Shown here piece by piece: positions 10,036-11,052 of a stretch of 11,052 bases of DNA. The notes under the pieces are model-generated. The model saw only the letters and a program-made list of their open reading frames with translations. It had not been told where the DNA came from and made no database searches. A program made the position numbers and the translations under genes. The number at the start of each line of letters is the position of its first letter. Within the stretch, counting starts at the first letter, position 1. Source of the DNA: CBDVAK01 sp965371945 (GTDB taxonomy: Bacteria > Pseudomonadota > Gammaproteobacteria > Competibacterales > JAHEDQ01); the NCBI GenBank assembly GCA_965371945.1, contig CBDVAK010000104.1:1-11052 (forward strand). Direction: 5' to 3'.

Positions 10036-10195
10036 GGAAGTCCTGATCTATTCATGAACTCGCATCTTGTGTCCAAAATGACCAGCTTCTGCGTTGCAAA
10101 TCTTCGCAATAGCCAGCTATTACGTTCGATTTGCGCCTTGAATCTGACCATTTTACCTCACAATCTGCTTCGCTCAGAATAGATCAGGACTTCCT
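10035..10195. mobile_element. 161-bp palindromic MITE-like element with 19-bp terminal inverted repeats
   Basis: The outer 19 bases (10035-10053 and 10177-10195) are perfect inverted copies. The inside is also symmetric about position 10115: AAAATG (10075-10080) against CATTTT (10149-10154), GCAAATC (10096-10102) against GATTTGC (10128-10134), and AATAGC (10108-10113) against GCTATT (10116-10121) around a CA centre. The whole can fold into one long imperfect hairpin. There is no ORF of note, the base composition is lower in GC than the genes around it, and no clear target-site duplication is seen. These traits fit a non-autonomous, MITE-like or dispersed palindromic repeat. In RNA the hairpin could act as a terminator, processing site or stabiliser between dctM and the next gene. 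Confidence 0.75.
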
Positions 10196-10196
10196 T

Positions 10197-10202
10197 AGGA
10201 GG
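10197..10202 (+). promoter_or_regulatory. Shine-Dalgarno directly after the palindromic element
   Basis: AGGAGG begins 2 bases after the right terminal repeat and lies 10 bases before ATG 10213. It is the ribosome-binding site of the partial membrane-protein gene. Confidence 0.7.
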
Positions 10203-10212
10203 GCTCGCGTTC

Positions 10213-11052
10213 ATGCCCAACACACTGGCACATCTCGGCGTACAGGCCTTCACCACCCGCACGGTGGTGCGCGGCGCCGACCTCAAATGGATCTTTCTCG
10301 GCTGCGTAGTGCCGGACCTGCCCTGGATCACGCGCCGCATCATCGCCACCGTCGCCGAAGGGGACCTGATCTACGACAGCATGCTGTACGCGACCTTGCA
10401 GGCATCGCTGTTGAGTTGTTTGTTGTTATCGGCCTGCCTGGCCGCCTTTTCCGACAGATCCCTGCGCGTGTTCGCGATCCTGGCGTCGGCGTCGCTGATC
10501 CACCTGCTGCTCGATGCCCTGCAGATCAAGTGGGGCAACGGAGTCCTGCTGCTGGCCCCTTACTCGATGTCCCTGTTCAGCTTTGAGCTGTTCTGGCCGG
10601 AACAATGGCCCTCGATGCTGATGAACGCTTTCGGTATCGGCTATGTGGCCTGGGCATTTTTTCGTATTCCACCGTCACGGTTCGACCTGCGAATTCCGCG
10701 CGGCACCGCGCTGCTCACCGCTGTGGTCGGCGCCAGCGCCTATCTGCTCGGGCCTTTGGTGTTTATGGACGCCGCGGAACGCGCGGACCCGTTGTTCGTC
10801 CACACCGTGCGTGATATCGAAAACCGAACGGGTCGGGAAGCGTTCTTCGATCGCAGCCCCCTGATTCCCGGCAAGGACGGCAGCCAGCTAAGAGTATTCA
10901 GATCCATTGCCATCGATGTGCAGGGCGTCGATACCGACGAGCGGGCACTGGTATCCACCAAGGGGCGCTTCATCGACAACGACAGCTATGAAATCACCCA
11001 GATTTATTATCACTTCGGCCGCAGCCGCGACATTCTGGTCTACCTCGGCCTG
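10213..11052 (+). CDS. Partial membrane protein resembling YdjM/DUF457 metal-dependent hydrolases
   Basis: An ATG at 10213 with AGGAGG upstream opens 280 codons that reach the window end without a stop. The N-terminus MPNTLAHLG, then FLGCVVPDLPW (28-38) and LIHLLLDALQ (95-104), resembles the membrane-bound hydrolase group around YdjM/DUF457. His7, Asp35, His97 and Asp101 are candidate metal ligands. Hydrophobic segments lie at about 24-38, 58-78, 84-100, 134-150 and 167-184. After residue 185 the protein is soluble and charged (DIENRTGREAFFDR and beyond), probably an extracytoplasmic or cytoplasmic tail of unknown fold. The enzymatic role of the group is poorly known to me, so the family label is tentative. 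It is in the same orientation as dctPQM and may be read with it through the palindromic element. Confidence 0.75.
   Translation, partial: MPNTLAHLGVQAFTTRTVVRGADLKWIFLGCVVPDLPWITRRIIATVAEGDLIYDSMLYATLQASLLSCLLLSACLAAFSDRSLRVFAILASASLIHLLLDALQIKWGNGVLLLAPYSMSLFSFELFWPEQWPSMLMNAFGIGYVAWAFFRIPPSRFDLRIPRGTALLTAVVGASAYLLGPLVFMDAAERADPLFVHTVRDIENRTGREAFFDRSPLIPGKDGSQLRVFRSIAIDVQGVDTDERALVSTKGRFIDNDSYEITQIYYHFGRSRDILVYLGL

Noticed and set aside
10028..10203. Target-site duplication around the palindromic element
   Set aside because: The flanks TTTG on the left and TAGG on the right do not form a clear direct repeat. The element call rests on its inverted repeats only.

Overview
The window looks like chromosomal DNA of a GC-rich gammaproteobacterium. 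The protein set fits a free-living or symbiotic proteobacterium of the Chromatiales/sulfur-oxidiser type, but this placement is inference from gene style only, because the window holds no rRNA or marker gene. There is no phage, plasmid, CRISPR or tRNA signal. No gene-free stretch exceeds 300 bases.

Left block (1-4345). A large hybrid sensor kinase is on the minus strand (62-3463). It has a PhnD-like periplasmic sensor, HisKA, HATPase, two receiver domains and an HPt domain, with all four phospho-acceptor residues present. Its stop codon overlaps the Shine-Dalgarno of another minus-strand gene that runs off the left edge (start at 47). The 15 visible residues of that gene resemble the N-terminus of the purine-type phosphoribosyltransferase encoded divergently on the other side of the kinase (3737-4345). 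The kinase may therefore sit between two paralogous phosphoribosyltransferase genes.

Middle block (4353-6942). A tightly packed minus-strand operon reads, in order of transcription, ChaN-like haem/iron protein with a C-terminal PDZ domain, then an endonuclease/exonuclease/phosphatase-fold putative lipoprotein, then a small exported DUF5329-type protein. The junctions are a 4-base ATGA overlap and a 2-base gap. All three products carry an N-terminal export or membrane signal, so they probably act at or outside the inner membrane.

Right block (7035-10035). A TRAP transporter operon runs on the plus strand: DctP binding protein, DctQ small permease and DctM large permease. An extended -10 promoter candidate and a leader of about 100 bases precede dctP. 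Between dctP and dctQ lie two consecutive inverted repeats, the second a strong GC-rich hairpin. They could make the binding protein more abundant than the permeases. DctQ and DctM overlap by ATGA.

Right edge (10035-11052). A 161-bp, almost fully palindromic element with perfect 19-bp terminal inverted repeats fills the space between the dctM stop codon and the Shine-Dalgarno of a partial plus-strand gene. That gene encodes a multi-pass membrane protein resembling the YdjM/DUF457 metal-dependent hydrolase group and is open to the window end.
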